Below, in pieces: positions 49,604-58,632 of a stretch of DNA of 64,000 nucleotides (positions are counted from its first letter, which is position 1; every line of letters begins with the position of its first letter). The position numbers were made by a program, and so were the translations under genes. Below the pieces are notes generated by a model. It was not told where the DNA came from, did no database searches, and was given only the letters and a program-made list of their open reading frames with translations. The stretch is from Kaistella faecalis (lineage in GTDB: Bacteria > Bacteroidota > Bacteroidia > Flavobacteriales > Weeksellaceae). The stretch covers positions 2,247,783 to 2,311,782 of the forward strand of contig NZ_CP078067.1 of the NCBI RefSeq assembly GCF_019195395.1. Reading direction: 5' to 3'.

Positions 49604-51256
49604 ATGAGCTATTTTCTTACTTATACAGTTTATGTCTTAATCCTCTCTCTTCTGATGGGGATTTCTACATGGAAACTTTATAAAAAAATGGGTTACAATC
49701 CGCTTTTTGCTTTTGTGCCTTTTTATAATTATTATATCATACAGAAAGAAACCGGGCATCCGAAATGGTGGGTAGTGATGGCTTATCTTCCGATTGTAGG
49801 ACCTATTATGATGACGGTTTTTCATCTGTTTCTGATGAAACATTTTGGCAAAAGCAGCTTTTCACAGCGCCTGCTTACCGTGATTCTTCCGTTTATTTAT
49901 ATGGCCTACATCAATTATTCTAAAGATCCTGAGGTAGAAACTGAAGAAGAGTTTTATTTAACTGAAGAAGAAAAAGGCGAGAAAAAGAAAGAGTCTTTCG
50001 TGGGTTCCATCACTTTCGCGGTGGTATTTGCCACGATCGTCCATGTATTTATGACCCAGCCATTTGGAATTCCTACAGGTTCCATGGAAAGAACGCTCCT
50101 TGTAGGAGATTTTCTTTTTGTAAATAAATGGAGCTATGGTTTCAGAATGCCGATGCGTCCTGTGGCAATCCCATTCCTGCAGGGTACCATCATGGATACC
50201 GGTGAGAAGGGAAATCCGAAAGATGATCCTAAATCTTATCTTGAGGCAGTGAAATTGCCTTATGCACGAATTTTCCAGTTCAGCAAACCTGAGAAAAACG
50301 ATATCGTAGTTTTCAATTATCCGCAGGATTCGGTTCATAAAGCAATCGACCGTAAAGATCCTTATGTAAAACGTTGTGTAGCCGTTGCAGGCGACGTTTT
50401 GGAAATTAAAGCAGGCCGTATCTTTGTAAACGGAAAACCTGAGACTATTCTAGGCGACCAGCAAAAGCAGCACAAATTCATTGCAACTACAGGAAGTCAA
50501 TTAGATATTCCCGCGCTTTACAGAAAATATGGATTTCTACCCGTGCAGGAAGTTCAGACTGAAAGCGGTTATTTGTACGATTTTCAGGGACTGACTGATC
50601 AAACGGCAAAAGAGATAAAGGAATTGCCGCAGGTTGTTGATCTTAAAGAACACATCTGGCCCAAGGATTCGGCAGCGCTTTCATATAAAGTGAATGCAGC
50701 GAGAGACAGTTATACAAAGAATTTAGATACAACGCAGTCAATTTTTCCTGTAAATAAAAAATGGAATCAGGATTGGTACGGACCTTTAAGAATACCTAAA
50801 AAAGGAGATGTAGTAAAGTTAAATCAGGAAACTTTACCTGAATACCAGTGGATTATTTCGGAATACGAAGATAACAAACTGGAAAACAGAGACGGAAAAA
50901 TTTATGTTAATGGTCAGGAAACTACGCAATACACCATAAAACAGGATTATTACATGATGATTGGCGACAATCGAGATGCCTCATTGGATGCAAGGTTTTT
51001 CGGGTTCGTTCCTGAAGAAAATATTGTGGGGAGTCCGATGTTTACCTGGATGAGTGTGGAAGGGCTCTTCGCTGATAACAGTTCATCTTACCAGCCCGAA
51101 GGTAAAAGAATCCGTTGGGACCGCATGTTTAAAGCGACTAACACCGGCGAAGCCAATAAAACTTCTTACTGGTGGGTTGCGGCAATCCTTTTACTTTTAT
51201 TTTTTGGATGGGATTATTTTGCGAAATTCTTCAGAAAGAAAAGTAAAGAAGACTAA
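49604..51256 (+). CDS. lepB: Signal peptidase I, large Bacteroidota form
   Basis: 550 residues, about twice the size of many LepB proteins. Order: an N-terminal four-helix membrane region (1-110, with KMGYNPLFAFVPFYNYY), a transmembrane anchor near 128, the catalytic Ser160 in PTGSMERTL, the Lys256 in YVKRCVAVAGD, an insertion of about 160 residues, the late GDNRDASLDARFFGFV box near 460 and a C-terminal membrane helix. It cleaves signal peptides of the many exported proteins seen here. It ends at a terminator, closing the par-dap-lep transcript. Confidence 0.95.
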   Translation: MSYFLTYTVYVLILSLLMGISTWKLYKKMGYNPLFAFVPFYNYYIIQKETGHPKWWVVMAYLPIVGPIMMTVFHLFLMKHFGKSSFSQRLLTVILPFIYMAYINYSKDPEVETEEEFYLTEEEKGEKKKESFVGSITFAVVFATIVHVFMTQPFGIPTGSMERTLLVGDFLFVNKWSYGFRMPMRPVAIPFLQGTIMDTGEKGNPKDDPKSYLEAVKLPYARIFQFSKPEKNDIVVFNYPQDSVHKAIDRKDPYVKRCVAVAGDVLEIKAGRIFVNGKPETILGDQQKQHKFIATTGSQLDIPALYRKYGFLPVQEVQTESGYLYDFQGLTDQTAKEIKELPQVVDLKEHIWPKDSAALSYKVNAARDSYTKNLDTTQSIFPVNKKWNQDWYGPLRIPKKGDVVKLNQETLPEYQWIISEYEDNKLENRDGKIYVNGQETTQYTIKQDYYMMIGDNRDASLDARFFGFVPEENIVGSPMFTWMSVEGLFADNSSSYQPEGKRIRWDRMFKATNTGEANKTSYWWVAAILLLLFFGWDYFAKFFRKKSKED

Positions 51257-51278
51257 TATCTAACTGATACAAAATCAT

Positions 51279-51308
51279 AAATCCCTCTCCATCGGAGGGG
51301 GATTTTTA
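51279..51308 (+). terminator. Terminator after lepB
   Basis: AAATCCCTCTCC and GAGGGGGATTT pair with one bulge around an ATCG loop, followed by TTTTT, 22 bases past the stop. Confidence 0.85.
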
Positions 51309-51319
51309 TTAAACTGATT

Positions 51320-51931
51320 ATGAAAATTTTATTACCCATATTCTATCTGCCACCTATTTCCTGGTTTGCGTTTTTTTTGAAAGAAGAAAACGAGATTGTT
51401 TTAGAACAATATGAAAATTTTCCGAAACAGACCTACAGGAACAGAACCAATATTTACGGCGCAAACGGAAGACTGTCTTTAATTATTCCCATCAACCACA
51501 GTAGTGAGAGGGTAATGAAGGAAATTAAAATTTCTCACCGCGAGAACTGGCAGAAACTTCACTGGAAATCCATTAAAACTGCGTATCAGAGTTCACCTTA
51601 TTTTGAGTTTTACGAGGACAGACTTCAGAAAATATTTGAATTTGAAACAGATTCGCTTATTCAGTTTAATCTTCATGCTTTAAAAATTATTCAGGATATT
51701 ATGAAGACGGAAAAGGCATACTCTTTGAATGATGAATACGTTAAAGTTCCTTCAGAACTTAATTGCAGGGAGCAGTTTTCCGCCAAAAAAGAAACTGAAT
51801 TTGAAATGGAGGAATATTATCAAACCTTCACAGATAAGATGGGATTTATGAAAGACCTTTCAATTCTCGATCTGATCTGTAACAAAGGACCCGAAACTTT
51901 GACTTATTTAAAGAATATTTATACCAAATAG
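51320..51931 (+). CDS. WbqC-family protein
   Basis: 203 residues that fit the WbqC-like family: PIFYLPPISWF at the N-terminus, NIYGANGRLSLIIPI and a SHRENWQKLHWKSIKTAYQSSPYF centre. Members are found in O-antigen and other sugar clusters and in conserved positions near lepB in flavobacteria; the enzymatic role is not established. It is soluble and has no signal peptide. It lies between the lepB terminator and the protease gene, eight bases before the latter. Confidence 0.87.
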   Translation: MKILLPIFYLPPISWFAFFLKEENEIVLEQYENFPKQTYRNRTNIYGANGRLSLIIPINHSSERVMKEIKISHRENWQKLHWKSIKTAYQSSPYFEFYEDRLQKIFEFETDSLIQFNLHALKIIQDIMKTEKAYSLNDEYVKVPSELNCREQFSAKKETEFEMEEYYQTFTDKMGFMKDLSILDLICNKGPETLTYLKNIYTK

Positions 51932-51939
51932 AATTTATA

Positions 51940-53670
51940 ATGAAAAAAATACTAATTGCAGCTACCTTCCTTTCAGGAGTTGCATCTTTTGCGCAGAGTG
52001 CAGATGCCGCTTTAGACCCGATGAAGGACAAAGATCTGATGACCTGGTATCACAAAGATTTTTCTTCCTCAAATACTTACGGAGTCAATACCCAAAACGC
52101 TTATAAATATCTTGAATCGAAAGGATTAAAGGCCAAACCTGTAATCGTGGGAGTTTTGGATAGTGGAGTGGAAGTTGATCATCCGGGTCTAATAAAAAAC
52201 ATGTGGAAAAATCCTAATGAAGTTCCAAATAACGGAAAAGATGACGACGGAAACGGATATATTGATGACATACATGGTTGGAACTTTATCGGTGGAAAAA
52301 ACGGTGACGTAGATATCGATAATATGGAAGTGACCAGGGTTGTTAAGAAATACCAATCTGTTTTTGAAGGTCCAAATTCTGCAACAAATAAAGCAAATCA
52401 GGCAAAAATGGCGGAGGAATTTGCCATGTACATGAAATCAAAGGAAATCTTCACCAAAAAAAGTATCGAAGCTAAACAGGGTTACGAAACATATTCCAGA
52501 ATTCAAAAAATGATTCCTGATATGGTGAAGATGCTGAACGGCCAGAATCTTACTCCTGAAGTTGTCGCTTCACTAAAACCTGCCAGTCAGGAACAGGCTA
52601 TGGCAGCTTCGGTTTTAGGTCAGGTTGCGCAGGATCCTTCTGTAAAAGGAAAATCACCTGCAGAGGTTCAGAAGTTTTTGGAAGCGCAGATGAAAGAAGC
52701 TTTAGATTATTACACACCGCAGGCTACTCAGCAGTATAATCTCGATTTCGATCCAAGAACGTCTGTTGTTGGCGATAATTACGACGATTACACTCAGAAA
52801 TATTACGGTAACAATAATTATGAAGGTCCTGATGCACAGCACGGAACTCACGTTGCGGGAATCATCGCAGGTTATCCTCAGGGAACAGAAACGCAATACG
52901 GTGTTGGTTACAAAACGGCAAAAATTATGACCGTAAGAACTGTGCCCAATGGTGATGAACGCGATAAAGATGTTGCAAACGCAATAAGATACGCGGTTGA
53001 TAACGGAGCTAAAATCCTGAATATGAGTTTTGGTAAACCTGTTTCTCCTGGTAAATCGGTGGTTTGGGATGCATTTAAGTATGCACAGACTAAAGGCGTT
53101 CTTTTGGTAAAAGCAGCGGGAAATGAAAATGAAAACATTTTTGAGAATGTTTATTATCCTACCAATTTTAAAGATATCAATGATGCTAAACCATTTGTAA
53201 ATAATATGCTTGTTGTGGGTGCATCAACTAATAATAACGAGTTTTTGAGAGCTGATTTCTCGAATTATAACCAGAAAATGGTAAATGTTTTCGCGCCTGG
53301 AGATAAAATTTACTCCACTGTTCCGGACGGTAAGTATGAATATCTGCAGGGAACTTCAATGGCATCACCTGTGGTAGCCGGCGCGGCTTCAGTTCTTTTG
53401 GCATATATGCCAAACCTGAAACCCGAGCAGATTATCGAGTCGCTTGTGAAAACTTCTAATAAATCATCTGTTAACGCGATGATCAACTCCAATACAAACA
53501 ACAGATTCGATTTAATTTCTGAGGCTGGAGGGGTAATCGATGTTCGCAAAGCCGCGGAATATGCGTTTACAAACTTCTATAAGCCAACTGCTTCGGCACC
53601 CGTTGCTAAAGCAAAAGTGGTAAAGAAGACTCCTAAAAAAGTGGTAAAGAAAGTTATTAAAAGAAAATAA
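51940..53670 (+). CDS. Secreted subtilisin-like serine protease (S8)
   Basis: 576 residues. After the signal peptide (MKKILIAATFLSGVASFAQ) comes an S8 domain with the full triad: Asp74 in VLDSGVEVDHPG, His301 in HGTHVAG and Ser473 in GTSMASP. More than 200 residues separate Asp and His; about 130 of these are an insertion rich in Ala, Gln and Lys. There is no T9SS tail. Instead the protein ends in a lysine/valine-rich stretch (KVVKKTPKKVVKKV). It probably acts in the periplasm or on the surface. It is coupled to the WbqC gene and ends at a strong terminator. Confidence 0.93.
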   Translation: MKKILIAATFLSGVASFAQSADAALDPMKDKDLMTWYHKDFSSSNTYGVNTQNAYKYLESKGLKAKPVIVGVLDSGVEVDHPGLIKNMWKNPNEVPNNGKDDDGNGYIDDIHGWNFIGGKNGDVDIDNMEVTRVVKKYQSVFEGPNSATNKANQAKMAEEFAMYMKSKEIFTKKSIEAKQGYETYSRIQKMIPDMVKMLNGQNLTPEVVASLKPASQEQAMAASVLGQVAQDPSVKGKSPAEVQKFLEAQMKEALDYYTPQATQQYNLDFDPRTSVVGDNYDDYTQKYYGNNNYEGPDAQHGTHVAGIIAGYPQGTETQYGVGYKTAKIMTVRTVPNGDERDKDVANAIRYAVDNGAKILNMSFGKPVSPGKSVVWDAFKYAQTKGVLLVKAAGNENENIFENVYYPTNFKDINDAKPFVNNMLVVGASTNNNEFLRADFSNYNQKMVNVFAPGDKIYSTVPDGKYEYLQGTSMASPVVAGAASVLLAYMPNLKPEQIIESLVKTSNKSSVNAMINSNTNNRFDLISEAGGVIDVRKAAEYAFTNFYKPTASAPVAKAKVVKKTPKKVVKKVIKRK

Positions 53671-53690
53671 TCGTTATTTAGACTATTTAC

Positions 53691-53721
53691 GAAAAGCCCG
53701 GATAACCGGGCTTTTCTTTTT
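53691..53721 (+). terminator. Terminator after the S8 protease
   Basis: Perfect 11-bp stem GAAAAGCCCGG/CCGGGCTTTTC with loop ATAA and a following T-run, 20 bases past the stop. Confidence 0.94.
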
Positions 53722-53776
53722 AAATATGAAAATTTGGCACGGTTTTTTGTAACTTGTAATTCATAATTTTATTACT

Positions 53777-54256
53777 ATGAAAAATATATTACTCGCCGGA
53801 ATTTTAGGAGCCGCAATCAGCGTTTCCTGTTCCACAGCAAAAACCGCTCAAGCCAACAGAGCAGAATTCCTGCAACTGAAAGGTGATTGGGAAATTACAA
53901 GTGTAGATTACGATAAGAATTTTAAAGTTAGGCCTTTCGACGAAGGTGCAGATGCGCAGTGCTTCGTCGGCAGCCACTGGAGACTTATTCCTAATAACTG
54001 GACCGGTTCTTATACCCTTAATGGCGGCGGATCTTGCCCAAGTGTAATTCAGCCAATTAAGTTTGAAGTGGTAAACGGTAATGAATTTAAATTCAAAAAA
54101 TTATTAGAAGGATCTAAGGCAAAGGCGGTAATCGAAGGATATTCTTTAAACCTTATCAGCCAGACTCCGGATGCATTCACATTAGAACAAAATGTTCCTT
54201 CGGGAGGCGAGAATGTAAGAATTGTTTACAACTTCGCAAGAACAGGAATGAAATAA
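53777..54256 (+). CDS. Lipocalin-like lipoprotein
   Basis: 159 residues with a lipoprotein signal (lipobox ISVSC, Cys18). The mature part starts with LQLKGDWEITSVDYD, the GxW pattern of lipocalin-like domains, and has a GSHWRLIPNNWTGSYTL stretch and several beta strands. Such proteins bind small hydrophobic molecules in some cases, but no ligand is known for this group. It sits 17 bases before the OmpA-like gene; both encode envelope lipoproteins and are likely one unit. Confidence 0.85.
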   Translation: MKNILLAGILGAAISVSCSTAKTAQANRAEFLQLKGDWEITSVDYDKNFKVRPFDEGADAQCFVGSHWRLIPNNWTGSYTLNGGGSCPSVIQPIKFEVVNGNEFKFKKLLEGSKAKAVIEGYSLNLISQTPDAFTLEQNVPSGGENVRIVYNFARTGMK

Positions 54257-54273
54257 CAATATAAATTACTATT

Positions 54274-54969
54274 ATGAAAATTTTTAATAAGACAAATATA
54301 GCAGCGCTTTTCGTATCGACATCACTTTTAATGACAAGTTGCGAGGCTGTAAAAAATGCCAATAATCAACAGAAAGGTACTGTAATTGGTACGGCAGCAG
54401 GTGCTGTTATAGGTGGTGTATTGGGTAATAATTTAGGTAAAGGTAAAAATGCACCAGCCGGCGCTGTACTTGGCGGTATTGTTGGTGGAGTTGCAGGTAA
54501 TGTTATCGGTAGAAATATGGATAAGCAGGCTAAAGAGATCAAGGAAACCTTACCGGGAGCAGAAGTTGAAAGAGTAGGTGAGGGAATTAAAGTAACCATG
54601 AAAGAAAATATGGTGAACTTTGGATTTGATTCATCTGATCTTACCTCTGCCGCAAAAGCTAATCTTGATAAATTAGCACAGGTATTGAAAAATAACTTAG
54701 ATACCAACATCAATATTTACGGTCATACTGACAGTAAAGGAACCGATGCCTATAACCTTTCTTTATCCGAGAGAAGAGCCGCAGCAGTAAAATCATATCT
54801 GATTTCACAAGGCGTTTCTTCAAGCAGAATGTTAACGATGGGAGTAGGAGAAAAAGAGCCGGTAGCATCTAACGATACCGACGCCGGAAGAGCAGAAAAC
54901 AGGAGAGTTGAATTTGCAATTACTGCAAATGAAGACATGATCAATGATGCTAAAACAAGTCAGCAGTAG
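54274..54969 (+). CDS. OmpA-family lipoprotein with glycine zipper
   Basis: 231 residues. Order: a lipoprotein signal (MTSC, Cys23), a glycine-zipper segment (GTAAGAVIGGVLG and AGAVLGGIVGGVAG, residues 39-77) that may insert in a membrane, and an OmpA C-terminal peptidoglycan-binding domain (VNFGFDSSDL, YGHTDSKGTDAYN with the Asp, LSERRAAAVKSYL and RAENRRVEF). It resembles the YiaD/Pal group that ties the outer membrane to peptidoglycan. It is the second gene of a lipoprotein pair and is followed by a terminator. Confidence 0.93.
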   Translation: MKIFNKTNIAALFVSTSLLMTSCEAVKNANNQQKGTVIGTAAGAVIGGVLGNNLGKGKNAPAGAVLGGIVGGVAGNVIGRNMDKQAKEIKETLPGAEVERVGEGIKVTMKENMVNFGFDSSDLTSAAKANLDKLAQVLKNNLDTNINIYGHTDSKGTDAYNLSLSERRAAAVKSYLISQGVSSSRMLTMGVGEKEPVASNDTDAGRAENRRVEFAITANEDMINDAKTSQQ

Positions 54970-54994
54970 ACCAAATCAAAATCATTATATTTTA

Positions 54995-55018
54995 GATCCG
55001 CTTCGGCGGATTTTTTTA
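54995..55018 (+). terminator. Terminator after the OmpA-like gene
   Basis: ATCCGC-TTCG-GCGGAT hairpin with a TTCG tetraloop and a run of seven T, 27 bases past the stop. Confidence 0.88.
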
Positions 55019-55030
55019 TTTTAAAATCAC

Positions 55031-55038
55031 TAATTTTG
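55031..55038 (+). promoter_or_regulatory. -7 box of the UbiA-DprE cluster
   Basis: TAATTTTG 19 bases before the first ATG of the four-gene cluster; no TTG at the normal distance. Confidence 0.5.
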
Positions 55039-55057
55039 TCTTATTCTTTAAGTACGA

Positions 55058-55942
55058 ATGACGAAATATTTAAAACTGCTTCGCGTAGAGCAATGGGTAA
55101 AAAACCTTTTCGTTTTTGCGCCCCTTTTCTTTTCCGGAAATATTACCAACTTCGATTTGCTGATCAAAAGTCTCTTCGCATTTGTAGTCTTTTCCTTTGC
55201 CGCGAGTACTGTTTATATTCTCAACGATTATTCTGATATTGAATCCGACAAAAAGCATCCCGAAAAAAGTAAGAGACCTTTAGCAAGCGGCGTTATTTCC
55301 AAATCCACAGCCGTGGTATTTTTTATTGGTTTAATCGCAATGATTTCGGTATTGATTTTCTTCGGAGCACAGTATTTTCATCATAATTTCTGGAAGTTTG
55401 CCGCGATCATTATATTTTATTTTCTGATGAATGTTGCGTACACTTTCAAACTGAAGCATGTCGCAATTATCGATGTTACCATTATTGCGATCGGTTTTGT
55501 TCTGAGGGTTCTTGCCGGAGGTTACGCCACCGGAATTTATATTTCCCAGTGGGCTATTTTACTGACATTTGTGCTGGCTTTGGTACTTGCAATCGGTAAG
55601 AGAAGAGGAGAGCTGATCAATGCCCAGATCTCCGGTAAAACACGACGAGCGCTGGATGGTTACAATGTTCAGTTTGCCGACATTGCGCTTTCAATAAGCT
55701 GTACCCTGGCAATTGTTTGTTATCTCATGTTTACACTTTCCCCGGAAGTACAGCAGAAGTTTCATTCGCGTGTTTTTTATACCGTAATTTTTGTGGTTTT
55801 TGCTTTTTTACGATATCTACAGCAAACCCTGGTCTATAATAAAACCGAATCTCCAACCAAAATTATTTATAAGGACCGGTATATACAGATTACTCTAGTG
55901 CTTTGGCTGGCAGCGTTTTTACTCCAAATTTATTTCAAATAA
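55058..55942 (+). CDS. UbiA-type phosphoribosyl (DPPR synthase-like) prenyltransferase
   Basis: 294 residues with about nine membrane helices. The first aspartate motif is NDYSDIESDKKHPEKSKRP (residues 56-74), whose HPxKxxRP ending and early WVKNLFVFAPLF fit the decaprenyl-phosphate phosphoribosyltransferase branch (Rv3806c-like). Those enzymes move 5-phosphoribose from PRPP onto a polyprenyl phosphate at the inner membrane. The next gene overlaps by one base and encodes a DprE1-like oxidase, which acts two steps later in the same pathway. Other UbiA substrates are possible but the neighbours make this one most likely. Confidence 0.87.
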   Translation: MTKYLKLLRVEQWVKNLFVFAPLFFSGNITNFDLLIKSLFAFVVFSFAASTVYILNDYSDIESDKKHPEKSKRPLASGVISKSTAVVFFIGLIAMISVLIFFGAQYFHHNFWKFAAIIIFYFLMNVAYTFKLKHVAIIDVTIIAIGFVLRVLAGGYATGIYISQWAILLTFVLALVLAIGKRRGELINAQISGKTRRALDGYNVQFADIALSISCTLAIVCYLMFTLSPEVQQKFHSRVFYTVIFVVFAFLRYLQQTLVYNKTESPTKIIYKDRYIQITLVLWLAAFLLQIYFK

Positions 55943-57261
55943 TGAAACCGAATTTTATACAGAAAGTAACAAATTGGGGGAATTTTCCCGTGGTGGAAAA
56001 GGAAATAAAATCAGAAGATTCTATTGAAAGAATTAAGGATTTCGTTAGGAACAATAATGAAGTAATCGCGAGGGGAAACGGAAGATGTTATGGTGATGCT
56101 TCACTATCCGAGCATATATTTTCGACCAGAAGACTCAATAAATTCATAAGTTTCGACCGGTTAAACGGAGTTATCGAATGCGAATCCGGAGTTTTGCTTT
56201 CACACGTTTTAGAAGTGATTGTGCCGCAGGGTTACTTTCTTTATGTGACGCCGGGAACGAAGTTTATCACAGTTGGTGGCGCCATAGCGTCGGATGTTCA
56301 CGGGAAAAATCATCATGCAGAAGGTTGTTTTTCTGAGTATGTAGAGGAGTTTTCTCTGCTGAACGAAAATTCTGAAGTAATCACTTGCTCCAGAACAGAG
56401 AACGAAGATAAATTTTGGGCAACGATTGGCGGAATGGGTCTTACAGGAATTATTTTGTCTGCTAAGTTCAAACTAAAAAATATAGAAACCGCATATATCC
56501 GGCAGGAATCCGTTAAAGCACAAAATCTGGATGAGATTTTTAAACTTTTTGACGAAAGTGAGTCTTGGACCTATAATGTTGCCTGGATTGATTGCCTCCA
56601 AAGGGGAAAAAACATTGGCAGAAGCATTATGATGCGGGGTGAACATGCGTTTAAACATGAACTTCCGAAAAAAATGCAGGAGAATCCGCTGAGATTGAAG
56701 AAAAAAATGATCCCAAAAATACCGTTTTACTTCCCTGATTTTTTACTGAATAAATTTACCGTTAAGCTGTTCAATTTCCTTTATTTCAACAAACAGCAGC
56801 AGAAGATGGTGAAAAATTATGTAGATTACGAAACATTTTTTTATCCTTTGGATGTGGTAAATGACTGGAATAAAATCTATGGGAAAAGCGGATTTATCCA
56901 GTACCAAATGGTGATTCCCAAGGAGAAAGGTAAAGAAGGGATGGAAAAAATATTGCAAACCATTGCAAAAAGTGGCAACGGATCTTTTCTGGCAGTACTG
57001 AAGCTTTTCGGGAAAAATAATCCGCATGCCTATAACTCTTTCCCAACCGAAGGATACACACTTGCTCTGGACTTTAAAGTAAATTCCAGACTTAAAAAAC
57101 TTGTGACTGATTTGGATGAAATCGTTGAAGAATATGGTGGAAGAATTTATCTTACAAAAGACAGCATGAGCAAATCCACGCTGACCAATTATCTCCAGAA
57201 CGTGCAGAATCCAAAATTTGTGTCCATGCAGCACAAAAGAATCATGAACAGCAATAATTAA
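55942..57261 (+). CDS. DprE1-like FAD-dependent oxidase
   Basis: 439 residues from the ATG at 55942, whose A is the last base of the ubiA-like stop; a start at 55903 would overlap further. It is a VAO-type flavoprotein: ARGNGRCYGDAS binds FAD phosphates, and VGGAIASDVHGKNHH closely matches the covalent/FAD motif of mycobacterial DprE1. DprE1 oxidises the 2'-hydroxyl of polyprenyl-phosphoryl ribose to the keto form. The tight link to UbiA- and DprE2-like genes supports this function. The quinone acceptor and the true lipid substrate in this organism are unknown. Confidence 0.88.
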   Translation: MKPNFIQKVTNWGNFPVVEKEIKSEDSIERIKDFVRNNNEVIARGNGRCYGDASLSEHIFSTRRLNKFISFDRLNGVIECESGVLLSHVLEVIVPQGYFLYVTPGTKFITVGGAIASDVHGKNHHAEGCFSEYVEEFSLLNENSEVITCSRTENEDKFWATIGGMGLTGIILSAKFKLKNIETAYIRQESVKAQNLDEIFKLFDESESWTYNVAWIDCLQRGKNIGRSIMMRGEHAFKHELPKKMQENPLRLKKKMIPKIPFYFPDFLLNKFTVKLFNFLYFNKQQQKMVKNYVDYETFFYPLDVVNDWNKIYGKSGFIQYQMVIPKEKGKEGMEKILQTIAKSGNGSFLAVLKLFGKNNPHAYNSFPTEGYTLALDFKVNSRLKKLVTDLDEIVEEYGGRIYLTKDSMSKSTLTNYLQNVQNPKFVSMQHKRIMNSNN

Positions 57262-57270
57262 ATCTACAAG

Positions 57271-57996
57271 ATGATCGTTCTCGGAAGCAATTCAGAAATA
57301 GCGCAGGCCTTTGTAGAGAAGGTTTTAGAGGCAGGGGAAAAATACCAGACTGTTTTTCTTTTCACTTCGAACAGAGAAACGACACAGAAATTTGCCCAAC
57401 ATATTGATGTAAAGTTCTTTCAGCAAACTGAAATCATTGAGCTAGATTTGATGAAAGAAATCGATTACAATAAGTTTGATGACATCACTTCGGATCTGTT
57501 GTTTTGTGCCACAGGATATCTGGGTGAGGGAACTGATGAAGCCCTCTATAACAATAAGAATACAGAAAAGGTTATCGATATCAATTTCGCAAAACTCGTT
57601 CCCGTTCTCAATTTTTTCGCCGCTAAAATGGAGCGCCAGAGATCCGGCACAATGATCGTTCTGTCTTCAGTTGCAGGCGACCGCGGCAGGCAGAGTAATT
57701 TTATTTACGGAAGCGCTAAAGCGGGACTAACAGCCTATTTGAGCGGTTTGAGAAATTATATGTTCAGCCGGAAAGTTCATGTACTTACCGTAAAACCAGG
57801 TTTTATGGATACCAAAATGACAGAAGGCTTACCTTTGAATCCGGCACTTACGGCAACCCCAAGACAGGCTGCCGAAGAAATTTATACTGCCTACAAAAGG
57901 AAAAAAAATACGGCATATGTTTTACCGCTTTGGAGTATTATTATGCTAATCATTAAAAATATTCCTGAGTTTATTTTCAAAAAATTAAAGCTGTAG
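57271..57996 (+). CDS. DprE2-like short-chain dehydrogenase
   Basis: 241 residues of the SDR family. The nucleotide site is a variant GSNSEIA at the N-terminus, and the active site has the Ser in VLSSVAGDRGRQSN and YGSAKAGL (YxxxK, Tyr near 148). DprE2 reduces the 2'-keto sugar made by DprE1 to yield polyprenyl-phosphoryl arabinose. It starts nine bases after the oxidase gene and 10 bases before the phosphatase gene. The gene order and residues agree with a DprE1/DprE2 pair; SDR enzymes alone would not be specific. Confidence 0.85.
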   Translation: MIVLGSNSEIAQAFVEKVLEAGEKYQTVFLFTSNRETTQKFAQHIDVKFFQQTEIIELDLMKEIDYNKFDDITSDLLFCATGYLGEGTDEALYNNKNTEKVIDINFAKLVPVLNFFAAKMERQRSGTMIVLSSVAGDRGRQSNFIYGSAKAGLTAYLSGLRNYMFSRKVHVLTVKPGFMDTKMTEGLPLNPALTATPRQAAEEIYTAYKRKKNTAYVLPLWSIIMLIIKNIPEFIFKKLKL

Positions 57997-58006
57997 CAAA
58001 GTTGGA

Positions 58007-58594
58007 ATGAAAAAACTGTATCTCTTCGATTTCGACGGAACTCTCACTTACAAAGACACCATGTTTCTGTACCTTAAGTTCTATAATTCTACTAAATTTT
58101 ATGTGCAGTTCGTTAAACATATTCCGCTCTTTATCCTCTTAAAATTAAATCTTGCAGACGCTGAAAAAGTGAAGAAAAGTTTTATTTCTTCCATTCTAAA
58201 AGGTGAAAGCCTCGCTAAAATTGATAAAAAAGCACAGTCCTTTTTTGAAAAATTTGAACGTGATATTTTTCGGAAAAACGCTCTTGAATTTATTCAGAAT
58301 ATCGACAGAACTCAGACAGAATGCTATATCGTTTCCGCTTCGCTTGATATATGGGTTAAACCTTTTGCAGAGAAACTCAACATCAAACTTTTAGCCACAC
58401 AGACAGAATTCGCGGATGATATTTTTACCGGAAATTTTATTGGTAAAAACTGCAACGGTCCGGAAAAAGTCAAACGCATTATTGAAGCCGTGAAAGGCAG
58501 AAAATTCGACAAAATAATCGCGTTTGGGGATACATCGGGCGACCGTGAAATGTTGGCATGGGCAGACGAAAGCCAGTTTGAATTTTTTCACTAA
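58007..58594 (+). CDS. HAD-IB phosphatase
   Basis: 195 residues of the HAD superfamily, subclass IB: motif I DFDGTLT with Asp8 and Asp10, the Ser in IVSASLD (motif II), Lys in NCNGPEKVKR (motif III) and FGDTSGDREML (motif IV). In the neighbouring pathway a phosphatase must remove the 5-phosphate from polyprenyl-phosphoryl phosphoribose before DprE1 acts; mycobacteria use a PAP2-like protein for this step. This cytoplasmic HAD enzyme is a good candidate for that job here, by position only. No membrane helix is present. Confidence 0.82.
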   Translation: MKKLYLFDFDGTLTYKDTMFLYLKFYNSTKFYVQFVKHIPLFILLKLNLADAEKVKKSFISSILKGESLAKIDKKAQSFFEKFERDIFRKNALEFIQNIDRTQTECYIVSASLDIWVKPFAEKLNIKLLATQTEFADDIFTGNFIGKNCNGPEKVKRIIEAVKGRKFDKIIAFGDTSGDREMLAWADESQFEFFH

Positions 58595-58632
58595 TTTTAT
58601 ACCCGAAATATCTTAAAAAGAAAGTACAGAAA

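Noticed and set aside
56743-57234. 163-codon minus-strand frame inside the DprE1-like gene
   Set aside because: No family resemblance or promoter, and it fully overlaps a gene with strong motifs on the other strand.
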